Below, one piece after another: positions 9,360 through 16,721 of a DNA stretch of 28,627 bases. The notes beneath the pieces are model-generated. The model was not told the origin of the DNA. It did not search any database and saw nothing but the letters and a program-made list of their open reading frames with translations. Every line of letters starts with the position of its first letter. Positions within the stretch are counted from its first letter, which is position 1. Made by a program: the position numbers and the translations under genes. The stretch comes from Sulfurivirga caldicuralii (GTDB taxonomy: Bacteria; Pseudomonadota; Gammaproteobacteria; Thiomicrospirales; Thiomicrospiraceae): assembly GCA_015661715.1 (NCBI GenBank), contig DQVN01000058.1:1-28627 (forward strand). Reading direction: 5' to 3'.

Positions 9360-10064
9360 TTATTTGGGGGGCGGATAGGCCCTTGGGCCAAAGAGGTCGG
9401 TGCCAATGCGTACCATGGTGGCGCCTTCCAGGATGGCGGCTTCCAGGTCTGCGCTCATGCCCATGGAGAGGGTGTCTAAGCAGAAGCCTTGCTGGTTCAG
9501 TTGTGCCAGCAGTTGGCGCAAATGGCGGAAAGGTTTGCGCTGGGATTCTAGATCTTGGCTGGGAGCCGGAATGGTCATCAATCCTCTGAGCTGTAAGTTG
9601 GGAAGTTCGGCTATGGCTTCTGCCAAGGCGGGTAGGGCTTCAGGTGAGACGCCCGCTTTGGAGGCTTCACCAGAGGTATTGACTTGAATCAGAACCGGCA
9701 AGGGCGCCCGCTCGTTGGCTAGTTGTTCATTGAGCCGACGGGCGATTTTGAATCGGTCAATACTGTGTATCCAGTTGAAGTGCTGGGCGATGGCCCGGGT
9801 TTTATTGGACTGGATCGGGCCGATCATATGCCAGGTGAGCGCCGGGCATTGGGCAGCCTTTTCAACCCCTTCTTGAACATAGTTTTCGCCGAAATGGTCT
9901 AGACCCAGGTGGGCATAGGCTTTGACCATTTCCACCGGTTTGGTCTTGCTCACCGCAATCAATGTCATTTCATCGGGCTGGCGGCCGGCCTGTTGACAGG
10001 CCGTGGCAATGCGTTCTTTGACCTGATCCAAACGCTGCTTGAGTTGATTAATGTCAATTTGCAT
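9360..10064 (-). CDS. yggS: YggS family pyridoxal phosphate homeostasis protein
   Basis: YggS/PLPBP proteins bind pyridoxal 5'-phosphate without known catalysis and buffer cellular vitamin B6; loss disturbs amino acid metabolism. The 234-aa product shows the single-domain alanine-racemase-like barrel features: TLIAVSKTKPVE with the PLP-binding lysine (Lys40), HFGENYVQEG, WHMIGPIQSNKTR, IHSIDR, VLIQVNTSGEASKAG, LRGLMTIPAP, and the C-terminal phosphate-binding part SMGMSADLEAAILEGATMVRIGTDLFG. It is transcribed opposite to its neighbours, convergent with the thioredoxin gene and divergent from ppk2 across 90 bases. It ends in an unremarkable PPPK tail. Confidence 0.95.
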   Translation of the reverse strand: MQIDINQLKQRLDQVKERIATACQQAGRQPDEMTLIAVSKTKPVEMVKAYAHLGLDHFGENYVQEGVEKAAQCPALTWHMIGPIQSNKTRAIAQHFNWIHSIDRFKIARRLNEQLANERAPLPVLIQVNTSGEASKAGVSPEALPALAEAIAELPNLQLRGLMTIPAPSQDLESQRKPFRHLRQLLAQLNQQGFCLDTLSMGMSADLEAAILEGATMVRIGTDLFGPRAYPPPK

Positions 10065-10154
10065 ATTGTTTATCCGCTATGAATTCTATTGGTGTGAGAA
10101 AATAGAGCAATATCAGGATGTATTATTAAAGTCGGGCATGCAAGGAGTATACCT

Positions 10155-10952
10155 GTGAGTAAGAAAATTGTCTCCAGCCAAAATGGCTATCCCTATAGCG
10201 AAAAGTTGAGCCGCAAAATCTATGAACAGGAGAAGCGCCTGTTGCAGATTGAGTTGCTGAAATTACAGAAGTGGATCAAGGAGAGTGGTGAGCGGCTGAT
10301 GATTCTGTTCGAGGGACGGGATGCGGCAGGAAAAGGAGGAACCATCAAGCGTTTTATGGAACACCTGAATCCTCGAGGGGCACGTGTGGTGGCATTGGAT
10401 AAGCCCACAGAGAAGGAGAAAGGGCAGTGGTACTTTCAGCGCTATATTGAGCATTTTCCGACGCAGGGCGAGATGGTCTTTTTTGACCGCAGTTGGTACA
10501 ACCGTGCAGGCGTTGAGCGGGTGATGGGGTTCTGTACCCCCAGTGAATACAATCAATTTCTCCATCAGGCGCCGGAGTTGGAGAAGATGGTAGTGGAAGA
10601 GGGGATCCATTTTATGAAGTTCTGGTTTTCGGTCAGCCGGAAAGAGCAGTTACGTCGCTTTGAGCGGCGCAAAAAGGATCCGCTTAAACAGTGGAAACTC
10701 AGTCCCATGGACTTGGCGTCCCTGGACCGGTGGGATGACTATACCAAGGCAAAAGAGGACATGTTCTTTTATACCAATACCAAGCATGCGCCCTGGACGG
10801 TGATTAAATCCGATGACAAAAAGCGGGCGCGGTTGGCAGCGATGCGCTATGTATTGGCCCATTTCGACTATGAGGGCAAAAATGAAGAGGTGGTGGGGCA
10901 ACCTGACCCACTGATTTTGGCCTCAGGTGATGATATTTTCAAGGAGGATTAA
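10155..10952 (+). CDS. ppk2: Polyphosphate kinase 2 (PPK2) family protein
   Basis: PPK2 enzymes transfer phosphate between polyphosphate and nucleoside di- or monophosphates, here probably using polyP to recharge nucleotides. The 265-aa single-domain protein has Walker A GRDAAGKGG (residues 54-62), Walker B VFFDRSWYNRAGVE with Asp111, and the arginine-rich lid RRFERRKKDPLKQWKLSP. The motif set fits the one-domain class I PPK2 group, which usually acts on ADP/GDP, but class needs a tree. The start is GTG, 7 bases after AAGGAG (10142-10147). The gene is followed after 3 bases by a small ORF that starts behind its own AAGGAGG located within the end of ppk2, so the pair forms an operon. Confidence 0.93.
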   Translation: MSKKIVSSQNGYPYSEKLSRKIYEQEKRLLQIELLKLQKWIKESGERLMILFEGRDAAGKGGTIKRFMEHLNPRGARVVALDKPTEKEKGQWYFQRYIEHFPTQGEMVFFDRSWYNRAGVERVMGFCTPSEYNQFLHQAPELEKMVVEEGIHFMKFWFSVSRKEQLRRFERRKKDPLKQWKLSPMDLASLDRWDDYTKAKEDMFFYTNTKHAPWTVIKSDDKKRARLAAMRYVLAHFDYEGKNEEVVGQPDPLILASGDDIFKED

Positions 10953-10955
10953 GTT

Positions 10956-11192
10956 ATGCAGCATGCACACATTAAAGAACGGGCAGAAAATGTTATAAAA
11001 CGTTTTGAGGAGATGCTGCCCGATGAACTTCAGGCACAGTTGGAACAGGCGCATCGGGAAGAGCTGATGCTGCTGGTGGAGGCGGCATTGAGTGATGTGT
11101 ATGTAAGCACCTTATACGGGGTGGCCGAGGATCTGGAAAAGCTGGTGGATGCTTACAAAAAAGCAGAAACTATCATGCAGGAACCAATCTAG
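10956..11192 (+). CDS. Small helical protein of unknown function linked to ppk2
   Basis: I do not recognise this 78-aa product. It is acidic, almost entirely predicted helix, and has no signal peptide, membrane segment or cysteine. A heptad-like pattern of Leu/Ala/Val (LEQAHREELMLLVEAALSDV, VAEDLEKLVDAYKKAE) suggests a short helical bundle or an oligomerising partner. A strong AAGGAGG at 10941-10947 (8-base spacing) overlaps the last codons of ppk2, and the gap is 3 bases, so expression with ppk2 is close to certain if the gene is real. Length, ribosome site and codon use argue that it is. A regulatory or accessory link to polyphosphate metabolism is only a guess from position. Confidence 0.75.
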   Translation: MQHAHIKERAENVIKRFEEMLPDELQAQLEQAHREELMLLVEAALSDVYVSTLYGVAEDLEKLVDAYKKAETIMQEPI

Positions 11193-11203
11193 CGTCACTG
11201 CAC

Positions 11204-11225
11204 GCCTGCCGCATTAGCGGCAGGC
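11204..11225 (+). terminator. Perfect 9-bp hairpin between convergent genes
   Basis: GCCTGCCGC (11204-11212), an ATTA loop and GCGGCAGGC (11217-11225) lie 11 bases after the plus-strand stop and 14 bases beyond the stop of the minus-strand EAL-HDOD gene. There is no T-tract on either side, so it is not a classical terminator; it may mark or protect both 3' ends. Confidence 0.5.
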
Positions 11226-11239
11226 ATAAGAGGTATGTC

Positions 11240-12451
11240 TCAGGAGAGGTTTTGCAGGATTTGCTGAGCCCAGCCATTCGCTGTCATATAGTGCGCTGAG
11301 ATGGTCATGATGTCTTGATTCTCAAACTGCAGGCTTTGCCAGTCGGTACTGCCTCGCTCCAGATCCCGCACAATACGTAAGGCACGTCCCATATCGCCTT
11401 CCAGGTCTGTTAAGGCTTTTTTTAATGGTTCTGCCAAGGGAAGTCGCTCCACGAGATCGACCATGGGCAGGTGAAAGAAAGCATTCAGTGTCGAGAAGAG
11501 ACCGACCAGGAAGAAGCTGTCTTTTTCACGCTTGTGTTCGCTGTTTTCTGCTAGCAGCTCCATGAACTTGCCCCGTACCAAGGCGGTGGTGAGCAGTTCT
11601 GTGGGCGTGTTTTCCGCCCGACTCATGATCATCATGGTGACCCAGAATTTGAGTCGTTTAAGGCCCATGAGTTTGACGGCGTCTTCAATGCTTTCTACAT
11701 GATATGGCAGGTCATTGGATGGGTGGTTGATGGCGGTCAGCAGATGGTGACTCAAAGCGACATCAGTGCGGATGATTTTAGCCAGTTCCTCGAAATCCGT
11801 GTCATCCGAGTTGATCTTGGCCAAGAGCTGCAGCATGGCCGCTTCATTGGCGGACAATTCTTTATCAGCGGTTGTGACTGGGTTAACGAAGTAAAAACCC
11901 TGGAAAAGTTTGACCCCCTGTTCCTTTAATGCGTGGAACTGGGCTTCATCTTGCACATGGGTCACAATGACCGTATGGCTATCTTGTAAGCGACGGTACT
12001 GTTCAATGAGCGCATCGCCCAAGACGGTGTAGTTCAGTTTTACGAATTGGACAATTTTGAGCAGTTTGTCGTGGGCTTCATCCGGTTTATAGTCGCGTAA
12101 GCACAACTGCAGCCCTTCTGCACGCAGGGTTTTTAGGTGTGTCAGCGCTTCTTTATCACCTAAAATGTCGATATCAATTTCGATAACCAGTTTTTTCTGA
12201 TCTGATAAGTTGGGTAAGGTTTCTGGTTTGAGCAGGCAGTTGGGTACCCGATAGAAGCACTTGTGTTTACCGGCCAGATTGTCCAGACCGATTGTCCTAT
12301 CCAGCTCGGCAAACAGATCCCGTGCTTCATCTTCCCAAACAGCAGGCGGTAGATCATGGGCGCCAATGGCTTCCAGCGTATAGCTGTAGCTGAAAAGCTT
12401 CTGTTTGTCGTCCAAAATGGGCTGTTTATTGCAGAGAATGTGGCGTTCCAT
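11240..12451 (-). CDS. EAL-HDOD domain signalling protein (degenerate EAL)
   Basis: The 403-aa cytoplasmic protein has an N-terminal EAL-like domain (about 1-190) and a C-terminal HDOD domain (about 200-390), the architecture of YuxH/CdgJ proteins linked to motility and surface behaviour. In the EAL half, the family start NKQPILDDKQKLFSYSYTLEA is recognisable but the catalytic ExLxR-type motif is replaced, as are the later metal ligands, so c-di-GMP hydrolysis is unlikely. The HDOD half shows LAKIIRTDVALSHHLLTAIN, SIEDAVKLMGLKRLKFWVTM and FFLVGLFSTLNAFFHLPM. The start at 12451 is preferred over 12463 because GAGGGG lies just ahead of it. It follows the zinc peptidase gene on the same strand. 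Confidence 0.88.
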   Translation of the reverse strand: MERHILCNKQPILDDKQKLFSYSYTLEAIGAHDLPPAVWEDEARDLFAELDRTIGLDNLAGKHKCFYRVPNCLLKPETLPNLSDQKKLVIEIDIDILGDKEALTHLKTLRAEGLQLCLRDYKPDEAHDKLLKIVQFVKLNYTVLGDALIEQYRRLQDSHTVIVTHVQDEAQFHALKEQGVKLFQGFYFVNPVTTADKELSANEAAMLQLLAKINSDDTDFEELAKIIRTDVALSHHLLTAINHPSNDLPYHVESIEDAVKLMGLKRLKFWVTMMIMSRAENTPTELLTTALVRGKFMELLAENSEHKREKDSFFLVGLFSTLNAFFHLPMVDLVERLPLAEPLKKALTDLEGDMGRALRIVRDLERGSTDWQSLQFENQDIMTISAHYMTANGWAQQILQNLS

Positions 12452-12484
12452 ATTGCCCCTCATTTTTGTTTTTTAATTGATGGA

Positions 12485-12490
12485 ATTATA
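12485..12490 (-). promoter_or_regulatory. Possible -10 element of the EAL-HDOD gene
   Basis: On the minus strand this reads TATAAT, a perfect -10, 33 bases before the ATG at 12451. The hexamer 17 bases upstream is CCCACA, only 3 of 6 to TTGACA and within the end of the peptidase gene. The match is suggestive, not proof. Confidence 0.3.
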
Positions 12491-12499
12491 AAAGAGGGC

Positions 12500-13186
12500 T
12501 TAGCGCCTGTGGGGTGAAATCCAGCGCCAGAGGTTGAACAGGCTGCTGAGGGCCTGGGCCACATAGGTGAGGGCGGCTGCTTGTAAAATGCGCCGCATAA
12601 TGCGTAGCTCCTGGTCGGTGAAGCGGCCGCAGGCAGCCAGCATGGGCAGGGCGCGGTTGAAGCTGGCGTCCCGTTCCACGGGTAGGGTTTTGAGGTGAAT
12701 CAACAGAGGTACGCCTTGTGCGATAAAGCCGGCGGTGAAGGTGATCAGGCCAATCACGGGGGTATGCAGCAGGGGAATCAGAATGGGGGTGAGCAGCAGC
12801 GCCCCGGCGCTGAAGGTTTGCAGCCAGGCGGCCCGTTGGATGAGGCTGAGGCGTTCGAGAAAATCCGGATCGCCTTCTGCGTGTTGCAGGGCGTGGCCCA
12901 CTTCATGGGCGGCGACCGCCAGCGCGGTCAGAGAGGGGGTATCATAGTGGGCTTTGTTGAGGCGGATGCAGCGCTGGATTGGGTCATAGTGGTCTGGGCC
13001 GTCTGTGGGGTAGACGGGTATAGCCTGCAGGTTGTGTTGGCGCAGCAGCCAGGCGGCGAAGTCGCCACCGCCGCCGGGGAGTTTGGCTAAGGGAGTGTTG
13101 TATTTGCGCAAGAGATATTGGGTCCACCAGCCGGGGAGCTGGGTCAGCAGCGCAAACAGGATCAACCCGAGGATGACATAGCCCAT
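12500..13186 (-). CDS. YugP-like membrane zinc metallopeptidase
   Basis: The 228-aa protein begins with a hydrophobic helix (YVILGLILFALLTQLPGWW), then carries the zincin motif AVAAHEVGHALQHAEG with His94, Glu95 and His98. After it come two or three further hydrophobic segments (TFSAGALLLTPILIPLLHT, VIGLITFTAGFIAQGVPLL), the ERDAS element, and a final ALTYVAQALSSLF. This matches the putative neutral zinc metallopeptidase group of B. subtilis YugP (PF04298). The substrate is unknown. The open frame runs upstream to 13417, but that extension is opposite the TauE gene and is low-complexity; the family N-terminus fits the ATG at 13186. No good Shine-Dalgarno precedes it. It lies 29 bases from the divergent TauE/SafE start. 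Confidence 0.87.
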   Translation of the reverse strand: MGYVILGLILFALLTQLPGWWTQYLLRKYNTPLAKLPGGGGDFAAWLLRQHNLQAIPVYPTDGPDHYDPIQRCIRLNKAHYDTPSLTALAVAAHEVGHALQHAEGDPDFLERLSLIQRAAWLQTFSAGALLLTPILIPLLHTPVIGLITFTAGFIAQGVPLLIHLKTLPVERDASFNRALPMLAACGRFTDQELRIMRRILQAAALTYVAQALSSLFNLWRWISPHRR

Positions 13187-13215
13187 GGGGGCAATTATAG
13201 AAGGAGTGATCACAG

Positions 13216-14022
13216 GTGGAAGGACATCTGCTTGAGGCGATGATGATTTATTTGGCCACCGGCGCGGTTGTGGGGGTGCTGGCGGGGCTGTTTGGCGTGG
13301 GCGGTGGGTTGCTGGTGGTGCCGGTGTTGACCACGGTGTTTGCCTGGACATTGGGGGAGGCACCTTATCTTGTCCATCTGGCCATCGGCACATCATTAGC
13401 CACCATTTTGTTGACATCCCTGGCTTCGGTGCGAGCCCACCATCACCATGGGGCGGTGGATTGGGCGTTGGTGCGCCAGTTGGCTGGCGGGATGTTTGTG
13501 GGCGCTTTTCTGGGTGGCTGGAGCAGTCAGTTTATTCCCGAGCGGGAGTTGGCGTGGATTTTTGCCACCATTGAAACGGTCATCGCCCTTTACCTGTTGG
13601 CGGCGGTGGCGCCCCAGCCCCATCGGCAGCTGCCCGGCTCCCTGGGGAATGTGATCGCTGGGGGTGGCATCGGCTTTATCGCCTCGCTGGTGGGTATCGG
13701 TGGCGGTGCTTTAGTGACACCCTATTTGGTCTGGCACAATATCCCGATGCATACGGCCATTGCCACAGCGGCGGCCTGTAGCCTGCCGGTGGCGGCGGCC
13801 GGGACGTTGGGGTTTCTGTTGGGCGGTATGAATACACCCGGGTTGCCGGACTATGCCACAGGTTATATCTACTGGCCGGCCTTTATCGGTATTGTATTGA
13901 CCAGTACCCTGACGGCCAAATGGGGCGCTAAGCTGGCCCATCGCTTGCCAGCCCAGCTGCTGAAGCGGGCCTTTGGCCTGTTGCTATTGGGACTGGCCAT
14001 CAAGATGGTCATCTGGGGATAA
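13216..14022 (+). CDS. TauE/SafE family membrane permease (sulfite/organosulfur exporter type)
   Basis: TauE/SafE proteins are inner-membrane carriers, some of which move sulfite, sulfoacetate or similar anions. The 268-aa product has about eight hydrophobic helices in two halves, each carrying the family's glycine-rich motif: VGVLAGLFGVGGGLLVVPVL near the N-terminus and GFIASLVGIGGGALVTPYLV in the middle, with HLAIGTSLATILLTSLASVRAH and HTAIATAAACSLPVAAAGTLG after them. The GTG at 13216 follows AAGGAG (13201-13206) by 9 bases; ATG 13240 is an alternative that matches the usual family N-terminus. Substrate is not readable from sequence. A link to sulfur oxidation would fit an autotrophic sulfur bacterium but is speculative. 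Confidence 0.88.
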   Translation: MEGHLLEAMMIYLATGAVVGVLAGLFGVGGGLLVVPVLTTVFAWTLGEAPYLVHLAIGTSLATILLTSLASVRAHHHHGAVDWALVRQLAGGMFVGAFLGGWSSQFIPERELAWIFATIETVIALYLLAAVAPQPHRQLPGSLGNVIAGGGIGFIASLVGIGGGALVTPYLVWHNIPMHTAIATAAACSLPVAAAGTLGFLLGGMNTPGLPDYATGYIYWPAFIGIVLTSTLTAKWGAKLAHRLPAQLLKRAFGLLLLGLAIKMVIWG

Positions 14023-14202
14023 AAAATTGTAAACAGCTTAAAACGCCTTTTTGATCAAGGTGATAGGGATTAAATACTCAGCTTATCCACAGGCTTGGCG
14101 CCAGAGTTATCCACAGCAGGGCTTTGCCAATCCAAGTTATTCACAGCTATAATCGATCTTGCTGTCATCCAACTGTCACAAAAAATATGCGGAGGGGCTG
14201 TC
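14023..14202 (+). promoter_or_regulatory. dnaA upstream region with three DnaA boxes; possible oriC
   Basis: Three direct-orientation DnaA boxes lie here: TTATCCACA at 14083-14091, TTATCCACA at 14107-14115 and TTATTCACA at 14137-14145. The 60 bases before the first box are AT-rich (14023-14082) and could serve as an unwinding element. Start-to-start spacings are 24 and 30 bases. A GATC is at 14053-14056 and another at 14156-14159. The boxes could define the replication origin, autoregulate dnaA, or both. Only three boxes is fewer than a classical enterobacterial oriC. Confidence 0.65.
14124..14153 (+). promoter_or_regulatory. Probable dnaA promoter
   Basis: TTGCCA (14124-14129, 5 of 6) and a perfect TATAAT (14148-14153) are spaced 18 bases apart, 49 bases before the dnaA start. 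The third DnaA box (14137-14145) lies between the two hexamers, an arrangement that would let DnaA repress its own gene. Confidence 0.6.
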
Positions 14203-15549
14203 TTGAGTCACACATGGTCAGAAAGTCTAGAGCTGTTGCGCGATCGGCTGCCGGAGGCGCAGTTTTCCATGTGGATCAGCGCCCTGCAGGCAGAGGAGCA
14301 GGGGAATAAGTTACGCCTGCTGGCACCCACTTCGCAGATTCAGGACTGGATCAGTCGCAAGCTATTGGGGCAAATTCGTGAAGCGGTTGAAGCCGTATGC
14401 CCGAATAATCCCCCTGAGATCGTGCTGGATGTGGGCGGGTGTCATCTGTTTACTGACAATGAGACGCCTGGTGATCAAGCTGTTTCCACTACCAAGCCGC
14501 CGGCAACTCAGTCAGATCGCAAAGCTTTCAAGCATAATTTGAATCCCCACTTCACCTTTGCCAACTTTGTCGAGGGGAAGGCTAATCAGTTGGCAGCGGC
14601 GGCGGCGCGGCAGGTGGCGGAAAACCCGGGCGGCAGCTACAACCCTTTCTTTATCTATGGGGGTGTGGGGCTGGGTAAGACCCATTTGATGCATGCCATC
14701 GGCAATGCCATGCTGCAGAGGAATCCTCAGGCGCGGGTGGTCTATCTGCACTCGGAGCGTTTTGTGGCCGATATGGTCAATGCATTGCGCCACAATCGGA
14801 TCGAGCAGTTCAAGAAGTTCTATCGCTCCCTGGATGCGCTGCTGATTGACGATATTCAGTTTTTTGCCCATAAGGAGCAGAGTCAGGAGGAGTTTTTCCA
14901 TACCTTCAACACGCTGCTGGAGGGCAATAAACAGGTGATTCTCACTTCCGATCGCTTTCCCAAGGAGGTGGAGGGGTTGGAGGATCGCCTCAAGTCCCGC
15001 TTCGGCTGGGGGTTGACCATCCAGGTGGAGCCGCCGGAGTTTGAGATGCGCGTGGCTATTCTGCTGAAGAAGGCTTCGGAGGCGGATGTGCATCTGCCGG
15101 AGGAGGTGGCTTTCTTTATCGCCAAACGCCTGCGCGGGAATGTGCGTGATCTGGAAGGTGCGCTCAAACGGGTGATCGCCTATGCCCACTTTACGCAAAA
15201 GCCCATCACCCTGAGTGTGACCAAAGAGGCGCTGAAGGATCTGCTGGCTCTACAGCAAAAGATGATCACCCTGGAGAACATTCAAAAAACCGTGGCGGAT
15301 TACTACAAGATAAGGGTGGCGGATCTATTGGGCAAGCGCCGCTCTCGCAATGTGGCTCGCCCGCGGCAGATGGCCATGGCCTTGGCTAAGGAGTTGACGA
15401 CCCACTCCCTGCCGGAAATCGGCGATGCTTTTGGGGGCCGGGATCACACCACCGTGCTGCACGCGGTGCGTAAAGTGCGGCAGTTACGTGAGCAGGACCC
15501 GCGCTTTGAAGAAGATTTCAATAACCTGATCAAGATCATTACCAACTAA
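14203..15549 (+). CDS. dnaA: Chromosomal replication initiator protein DnaA
   Basis: DnaA binds DnaA boxes, opens the origin and loads the DnaB helicase. The 448-aa product has domain I (about 1-80; [15 protein letters not shown]), a short linker (about 81-110), the AAA+ domain starting at [12 protein letters not shown] with Walker A GGVGLGKT (153-160) and Walker B LLIDD (213-217), and domain IV with the DNA-binding signature [16 protein letters not shown]. No ATG fits the N-terminus: the start is TTG at 14203, 5 bases after GGAGGGG (14191-14197), giving [12 protein letters not shown]. The open frame upstream reads through the DnaA-box region and is rejected. dnaN follows after 10 bases. Confidence 0.97.
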   Translation: MSHTWSESLELLRDRLPEAQFSMWISALQAEEQGNKLRLLAPTSQIQDWISRKLLGQIREAVEAVCPNNPPEIVLDVGGCHLFTDNETPGDQAVSTTKPPATQSDRKAFKHNLNPHFTFANFVEGKANQLAAAAARQVAENPGGSYNPFFIYGGVGLGKTHLMHAIGNAMLQRNPQARVVYLHSERFVADMVNALRHNRIEQFKKFYRSLDALLIDDIQFFAHKEQSQEEFFHTFNTLLEGNKQVILTSDRFPKEVEGLEDRLKSRFGWGLTIQVEPPEFEMRVAILLKKASEADVHLPEEVAFFIAKRLRGNVRDLEGALKRVIAYAHFTQKPITLSVTKEALKDLLALQQKMITLENIQKTVADYYKIRVADLLGKRRSRNVARPRQMAMALAKELTTHSLPEIGDAFGGRDHTTVLHAVRKVRQLREQDPRFEEDFNNLIKIITN

Positions 15550-15559
15550 GGATACATCC

Positions 15560-16705
15560 ATGGATGCTCAGCCTGAATCGAACGTTTCTTCTGCAACCCT
15601 GACCCTGAGCCGGGAAACCCTGCTGCGGGCGTTGCAGAATACTGCCGGGGTGGTGGAAAAGCGGCAGACCAAACCGATTTTGGGCAATGTGCTGCTGCAA
15701 CTGGAAGAGCATAGTCTTACGGTAATCGCTACGGATCTGGAAATCGAGGTGCGTGCGCAGGTGCTGGTGGATAGTGCGGATGTGACGCACTTTGCCATCA
15801 CCGTACCGGCCTTGAAGCTGTTGAATATCGTCCGTGCCCTGCCCGATGGGGTGATGATCACCCTGACCTTTGCTGAGTCAGGGCGGTGTACCCTGAGCGC
15901 GGGCCGCGCCCGCTTCAAGCTCTCCACGCTACCGGCGGAAGCATTTCCGCTGATTGATCTGAGTCAGGCGACCTTGAGTCTGAGTCTGCCTGAAGGGCGA
16001 CTGCGTCAGCTCATTCAGCACAGCCACTTTGCCATGGCGGCTCAGGATGTGCGTTACTATCTCAATGGCATGTGCCTGGACATTCAGGATCACAGCCTGC
16101 GTGTGGTGGCCACGGATGGGCATCGCCTGTCCACCTGTGCCACCACCTTGGAAACCGATGGTTTGACGCCAACCCAGGCCATTGTGCCGCGCAAAGGGGT
16201 GCTGGAATTGGTCAAGTTGCTCAGTGACAGTGATGATCTGGCGCAGTTGTCGTTGGCCAGTAATATGCTGACAGTGCAACGGGAAGGGGTGGCCTTGACC
16301 TGTAAGCTGATTGATGGGCGTTATCCGGATTACAAGCGGGTGTTGCCGCGGGATAACAACCGGTTGCTCAAGGCGGATCGGCAGCAGCTCAAGGCAATTT
16401 TGCAGCGGGCGACAATTCTCTCTAACGACCGTTTCCGCAGTGTGCGCCTGGAGATTCAACCGGGATTGCTTACGGTGCATGCCCAGAATGCCGAGCAGGA
16501 CGAGGCCCATGAGGAGCTGGTGGTGGAATATGAAGGTGAACCATTTGAAATTGCATTCAATGTGCAATATTTGTTGGATGTGATTGGTACTGCGGACGAT
16601 GATTTCATCACCCTGGCTTTCCGGGAAGCGACAGATCCGCTGCTGGTGACAGAGCAGTCCGAGACCATGCAGTGCCAGCATGTGATCATGCCCATGCGCC
16701 TGTAG
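15560..16705 (+). CDS. dnaN: DNA polymerase III beta subunit (sliding clamp) DnaN
   Basis: DnaN forms the ring-shaped homodimer that tethers DNA polymerases to DNA. The 381-aa length is normal (E. coli 366) with an N-terminal extension of about 12 residues before the first domain. Family landmarks are LLRALQNTAGVVEKRQTKPI, ILGNVLLQLE, DLEIEVRAQV, the middle domain LNGMCLDIQDHSLRVVATDG, and GRYPDYKRVLPRDNNR, ending with the conserved hydrophobic cleft tail CQHVIMPMRL that receives clamp-binding peptides. AAGGA about 7 bases ahead supports the ATG. It is spaced 10 bases from dnaA and 16 from recF, so the genes form one replication-repair operon. Confidence 0.97.
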   Translation: MDAQPESNVSSATLTLSRETLLRALQNTAGVVEKRQTKPILGNVLLQLEEHSLTVIATDLEIEVRAQVLVDSADVTHFAITVPALKLLNIVRALPDGVMITLTFAESGRCTLSAGRARFKLSTLPAEAFPLIDLSQATLSLSLPEGRLRQLIQHSHFAMAAQDVRYYLNGMCLDIQDHSLRVVATDGHRLSTCATTLETDGLTPTQAIVPRKGVLELVKLLSDSDDLAQLSLASNMLTVQREGVALTCKLIDGRYPDYKRVLPRDNNRLLKADRQQLKAILQRATILSNDRFRSVRLEIQPGLLTVHAQNAEQDEAHEELVVEYEGEPFEIAFNVQYLLDVIGTADDDFITLAFREATDPLLVTEQSETMQCQHVIMPMRL

Positions 16706-16721
16706 GGCGACCGATTAAACC

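Noticed and set aside
13187-13417. N-terminal extension of the zinc peptidase frame
   Set aside because: It overlaps the TauE/SafE gene on the other strand and encodes Pro/Thr-rich low-complexity sequence; the family start is at 13186.
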